This document shows positions 58,697-64,000 of a stretch of 64,000 nucleotides of DNA, piece by piece; within the stretch, counting starts at the first letter, position 1, and each line of letters starts with the position of its first letter. This DNA comes from Todiramphus chloris collaris (taxonomy: Eukaryota; Chordata; Aves; Coraciiformes; Alcedinidae), in contig JANVCC010000018.1 in the NCBI GenBank assembly GCA_025345505.1, positions 38,117,242-38,181,241 on the forward strand, in the 5' to 3' direction. A program made the translations under genes and the position numbers. The notes below the pieces were generated by a model. The model did not search any database, was not told the DNA's origin, and was given only the letters and a program-made list of their open reading frames with translations.

Positions 58697-59947
58697 AAAG
58701 CAAAATATCTAATCATATCTAATATCTAAACTTGATAGTTGGTTGGCATAAAGAGCATTATCCTCACATCCTAGATGGATGATAAAGAAAGAAAAATGTC
58801 TGTCACCCTAGGAACTTTTTTTTTTTTTACAGCTGGAGGGTTGTTTTTGTTGGAGGACATCTATCCCCTCTGCACTCAACTCCCAGTGCTGCCCCAGCTT
58901 GCCTAGGAGACCCTGGCTAGCAGTGAGAGCCCAGCTGCTTCTGTATCACCCTGATGATGACCCGCTCCCAGTGCCAAGATGTCTCCACGTTATCAGACAT
59001 TCAGCTGGGCCTTCCCAGAAAACCAGCATATTTAGGCCCTCCCAGAGCTGCAGTAGCTATAACAAACGTTCACGTAGAAGCTCCTGGTTGCCAGCAGAGG
59101 ATAGTGGAACATCCATACAGGGCCGTGTCAAGTTTGCTGCATAATACTAATTCTTTCCATGTCCTATAACTACAAATATAGTGGGACAATGGGATCACTG
59201 TCAGTTCTGAGTAGTGATGTGTAATTTGAACACAGGATGAGGGAAGTGTTGCCTTACTTTGTTGTTAACTAAAAAAATTATGATGATGTCTGTATTTGGT
59301 GTATCATGATGACCTTGTGTCCTAGTTTCCACTTACACTTAAAAAAGATGGACAATTAGCCACACTTGTAGTTAGGTACAAATTGACAGTCACTTATAGC
59401 TTAAGAAGAAAAGTTTAACTGCTACAATTACTGCTACCATGTCCTCTCTTATTAGAGGTTCTACTGTTTACTTGTATTTATTTAAGATTTCACTCTTCTT
59501 AGCATGGGTATTACTCTAAAAATCTTAAATGTGTTTGGTCTTTTCTAGTTTGGTAATATTAGATTATAGCTGTGGAACAATATAAAACCTTTTGTTTATA
59601 AACCCAGAATCATGCATCTAGGCAATGTATCATCTAAGACATTTGTTTTTGTTTTCCAGTGATGAATCACTTTCTCCACGCCACTGTACTCTAACCTCAT
59701 AATGACATTCATTATCTCAACATATTCAAAGCCTCTGCTTGCAAATGTTGCAAGGGTGTAGTAAGGAGCTGTTGTTGTAGTAAGGATAAACGGGATGGGA
59801 AATCTGGTAATTAGGGCTGAACTGAGTTACAGTTACTCTTCAGGATGACAGTTCTGCATTCATCTGTCTATTGAAGGGTAATACAGAGTTTGAATTAAAA
59901 CCACATGTTAACATCTGGGCTTCCCCAACTCTATTCTGAAAGACTGT
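58697..59947. other. unassigned sequence
   Basis: Short open frames only. A T-tract lies at about 58818-58829. No exon or named repeat. Confidence 0.4.
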
Positions 59948-60430
59948 CATAGAATCATAGAATAATTTGGGTTGGAAGGGACCTTCAAAGGTCATCTAGA
60001 GCATCCCCCGTTCAGTGACAGGGACATCTCCAACTAGATCAGGTTGCTCAGAGCCCTGTCCAACCTGACCTTGACTGTTCCCAGGAGTGGGGCAACTACC
60101 ACCTACCTGGGCAACCTGTTGCAGTGTTTCACCACCCTCATTGTAAAAAATGTCTTCCTTCTATCCAGCCTGAATCTATACTCTTTTAGTTTAAAAATCT
60201 TTTCATTTTAAATCTCCCCTCTTTCAATTTAAAACCACTACATCTTGCTCTATCATAACAAGCCCTACTAGACTGTCCCTATCTTTCTTATAAGCCCCCT
60301 TTAAGTACTGGAAGGTTTCAATAAGGCCTCTCTGGAGCCTTCTCTTCTCCAGGCTGAACAACCCCAGCTCTCTCAGCCTTTCTTCACAGGAGAGGTGTTC
60401 CAGCCCTCTGATCATTTTTGTGGCCCTATA
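59948..60430 (-). mobile_element. CR1 LINE fragment, 3' end
   Basis: The antisense CR1 3' end begins 'catagaatcatagaataatt' then 'tgggttggaagggacc'. It continues through the 3' UTR into the ORF2 C-terminus, where the minus frame reads [20 protein letters not shown] and [20 protein letters not shown]. It is the best preserved CR1 in the window, 5'-truncated near 60430, and covers the same element region as 13236-13832 in opposite orientation. Confidence 0.95.
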
Positions 60431-63400
60431 GCCTGATATCCCCAGCAAAAAATTCTTCATCCCAAACCCATATTTTGCTCTGTCCTTGGCTTTGAAATAT
60501 GCCCCACCCTGCTATAATGATCTTTCTATTTGCTATATCATGGTAGCCTCATTTCAGGACATGTCTTCCCTGCTGCAGATATCAACAATCTCATGATTTT
60601 TAGCAAACGTAGTAATGCAAATAAAGGCAAATCAGGCTGATGAGAGGCTCAGTTAAGTAGAAGGGTTTCTTGTTTGTTTGTTTGGTTTGCTTTGGAGGTT
60701 TTTGTATTTGGTGTAAGGAATTAGCTTATAGTGAAGATGATACATGGAATAATTTGCTCTCTATCGAGAAAAGGCAAACAGCTTTGTGTCAGCAGAGATG
60801 TTCAAGTTATCTTTGTTTTAGCTGGGAAACAGATCATAAAAGTTATCAATGCTTAGTAGTTTGGGATTCGTACAGAGTAAGTTCTGGGATCCTTTTGCTT
60901 TGGGGAATTTTGGTAAGACATCCACAGTAGTATTAGAGCAACACGTGCATGCTATGATGATGATAAGGTAACCATGGCAATGATGATAAGACAGAATTGA
61001 TTCCAGCATAAACATTTAAGCCACAGAGGAGAGATCCGTGAACATATACCATTTAAGAAAATGAATATGTCAAGTACATATGCTTGGGTCCAAAAGCCAG
61101 TAGTGCAAAGGGTAGTTGCTTTTCCCCCGCGAGTATCATCTGTCTTCCTGATTTTTTTTTCTTGCTGGACCGGACAAATGATGGACCTGGAGGGAATAAT
61201 AGGCTGTTAGTTAGTTTGGCTTGTGGGGGTGCTATATTTTATTGTAGTAACAGAGTGAGTTAACCTTGTGTTTGACTTCTGGACTAGCCATACAAATATC
61301 TCAGTAGTAATTTCTATGTGACTGGACAGGTTAAGCAAGTACAGAACAAAATGTCTAAGCATTTCTACTTCTATTTGAGTGAAAACCTAAAGTCAGGCCC
61401 AGATTTGCTTTGAAAATTAGGGGCAGCAGTTTGTGTCTGGGAAGCCTGTATTATTGCTAGAAGTTGACTGTGAAACAGTAGGTCTGGGCACAGGGCTGAT
61501 GTTAGAGCCATGTGCTGTGCTCGCCAAGCACAGGCTCATGCACAACCTCCTACTTGTATAGGCACAGGAGCCCAGTCAGGCAGCTACATTGCTGAGTCCC
61601 AGTCTCTCTCAGTTGTACACACAGCATGCCATCATCCACCTACCACAGTGATCTCATACAGGTAAAAAAGAGAAGCAGGTAAAGAATAGAAGCCCATCTG
61701 TGAGGATCTTTAGGGATCAAGAACAGTAGTTCTTCAAGCAGTAACAAATCCTATAAACTTAATGCAGAGAAAATTCCCCTTGATTTTAGGAGGAATTTTC
61801 CTATGTTGGTGTTACACCACTGCCCACTGCAGTGCATTTCACAAGCTTTTGATTGCAAAAATTGTCCACAGGTCCAACAGGCTTGGATTAACATTGTTAA
61901 AGACGTTGACGTTTCCAGTTCCCTGTGTTTCAGGCTTGCAGCTTCATGGCAGTATCAACTGTTGTTGCTCTTTTCCTCTTTGAAACAGAAAGGAAAAATA
62001 CAAATTTGCAACACTACAAATCTGGTTTGCATAAGTCCTTGGGCCAAAGCCATCTCCGATGTAAATCTACTGCCTGAGTCATATATATTTTCTTCCTGCA
62101 TTTCACTCCAGAGATGTAGTCACTGCAGGCAGTAAGATGATTTGGTGAGAATGATTACAGAGATTATGGCAAACAGATCCTGATCTCTAATTTAATCAAA
62201 ATCTCTGTCTAATACCCTACACATTAAGTCCAAATTCAAAGTGCTGTGCACTAAATGATGTACTTGGCATCTCTTGGACCGGGCAGCAGAAGCAGGAGAT
62301 GAATGCATAAAACAGGAAATGGATCATGGCCAATTAACGGTGCAGAAACCGTGGCGGGTCATTTCCAAAATAACGAATGAGTCTGGCAGTCAGGCATGCC
62401 TTTGCTGTGACCTGAGTCAGGCAAGTGCTGAAGACCTTATTCCAGAGCTGTGAGTGGCTGCGCAGCCCAATCTACGTGGGCTGCTTTTGATGCTGCAGGA
62501 TGGGCTTAGGAGGCCGTGCTAGTCTGCAAGTACAGCACAGCTGGGTGAGTGGAAGAACAAGAGAAACTTAGATATAATTCAAGCTTGCCACTACAGGACA
62601 TTTACAAATCATCTGAACTATGGTCCCTATTACTCAGAGCCTGTCTCTGTCCAAGAGGGAGATCTATCCAGCACGGAGAATGAGGGGAAAGGCAAAGCTC
62701 AGATTTCAGCCAATTCCTTTCCCTGATCTTTTTCTTCCAGTTATCAAGAGGAGGAAAAAAAAAAAAAGGACTTAAGCAGGATTTGGGAACATGTAGCCAG
62801 TGAGAAGTCCATAAGCCCAGCTGAGCTCAGAGGCCACCAGGAGAGGCAACATGCAATCAAAACGTACAAGATGCTCCCTCCCTGCCACATCAGGGCTGCA
62901 GCATAAAGAAGCAAAAGGGCAGAGGGGGAAACAGCAGCAGAGCAAGATGATGGGGTTTTCCTTGATTTGCCCGTGACCACAGTTGTGGGCTCTGCCCTCC
63001 CAGGAGGAGAATGGTAAGGCAACATGATGCCTGCAGCTCATGGCTGTCCTAGTGGATACTCACTGGTTGGTAATGATGGACAATCCAACATAAGGGAAGA
63101 AGAATATCTTCTGATGTAAAAAAAAATCCTAGTAACAATAACACTAGGGGTTTAATGTTTAAAGATGTTACCGCTAAACAAGAATGATCAAATTAGTCCA
63201 TTGGAACTTTAAGTAAATGTGAAATAGAAGATGAAATGACTAGAAGCTCTTTTTTTGTGGTGCAAGAGGGCACATAGGAGAGAGGCAAAAAGAGTGAAAG
63301 AGAAGAGAATAGGTAATAAAGACACTTGTTTTATGTTTTGAAACCTTCACAGTTTTGTTATGTGCCACAACAGCATTTGAAAACCCTTTCAATGACCTTT

Positions 63401-64000
63401 TCCATCAGTTGTGCTTTAGATTTTTTTCCATCATCAAGGCCTTCAGCAAATAGTCTCCTCCACTGAAACATTTGGGGCCTGTGTACTAAAAACTTTCATT
63501 GCTAGAAGGTGGTACATTAATTGATGAGGTGAAAATGAAAACAAATGCAACCCTCTTGCAAAAAAGAGGCTTCGAATTGCAGCCTGGAATTAGGCTGTAC
63601 AACACATATTCCTGACATCAGACCAGTTTTAGTCATTCTTCTTTCTGTGCTTGTTATTGAGGCTATTACAGGTAAACATGTTGACAGCTCATTTTAGGAA
63701 AAGAAACATTTGAGCTCAGCAGAAAACCACCCTCAGAATGGAGTGTGTAGCTGCATAATCCATATACTAATCCTGGGGCAGAAAACTGCATCTGCTTAGA
63801 CAGGGAGAAAGATCTTCAATATTATTCTATAGTTATTCAAGCCTTCAGTAAGTTGTAACACCTGGACTAGTTGTGTTGAATTGATGAACATTTTTTGTGT
63901 TGAGATTGAAGCTGTGCAGAGAATAGAAATTCTGTTTAATGTAAATTTTCAAGGTCTTGATGTCAGTTTTCACCATGGTTAGGCATGAAACCCACATGCT
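60431..64000. other. right flank, intergenic or intronic
   Basis: No gene is supported. The block 62225-62500 is repeat-free with mixed composition and contains a TGAGTCA site (62413-62419), CCAATTAACGG and AAACCGTGGCGGG; it reads like a conserved non-coding element. A weak plus-strand exon-like pair (GATGCTGCAG at 62498, CTGG|GTGAGT at 62544) follows it. An A14 tract ends at about 62767. Confidence 0.35.

Noticed and set aside
60224..60460. 78-codon minus-strand frame as a host gene
   Set aside because: It is CR1 ORF2 C-terminus ([20 protein letters not shown] block).

Overview
The window looks like nuclear DNA from a vertebrate, most likely a bird. At least eight fragments carry the sequence signature of CR1 LINEs, the dominant avian retrotransposon: several end in the typical 3' tail with 'ggtcccttccaaccc', and three encode the CR1 reverse-transcriptase C-terminus. 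There are also degraded MIR-like SINEs, one inverted-repeat MITE, A-rich and CA microsatellites, and a single sharp CpG island. No long uninterrupted coding gene, rRNA, tRNA, CRISPR array or bacterial-type operon is visible. Most open frames are short and of the kind expected by chance in introns and intergenic DNA.

Left end (1-7000): this is the only region with strong evidence of a gene. A CpG island (about 5275-6980) contains a TATA-like element and an E-box suited to minus-strand transcription, and a good minus-strand splice donor (AGG|GTAAGG at 5949/5948). To its left, on the same strand, are two well-bounded exon candidates (4994-5031 and 1496-1565). Spliced together they open a reading frame at an ATG in the last bases of exon 2, preceded by an in-frame stop, and it continues through exon 3 as a signal-peptide-like sequence. 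I therefore read this as the 5' end of a minus-strand gene, probably for a secreted or membrane protein, whose body lies beyond the left edge. A weak guess is the IL-1 receptor accessory protein, from exon layout and the residues at the end of the signal peptide.

Middle and right (7000-64000): this is mainly repeat-bearing intergenic or intronic DNA. Several segments on the minus strand have open frames of coding character with plausible splice sites (54230-54408, 45187-45331, 38344-38533 plus 37872-38054, and more weakly 49792-49927). They could be exons of an unidentified coiled-coil-like gene, a decaying pseudogene, or chance; one has an apparent frameshift. On the plus strand three short candidate exons (11501-11610, 16450-16490, 25617 onward) happen to be phase-compatible. 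None was identified as a known protein.

Non-genic structure includes a roughly 30-bp degenerate minisatellite (31256-31413), a diffuse AATTACCAA-type repeat field (22615-22860), an exact 24-bp tandem duplication (36979-37026), an inverted CR1 junction (about 58640), a perfect palindrome TAATCGCGATTA inside the CpG island, and several repeat-free stretches that read like conserved non-coding elements. I found no convincing previously undescribed system. The items most worth checking are the minus-strand 5' gene end and the candidate exons at 38 kb and 54 kb.
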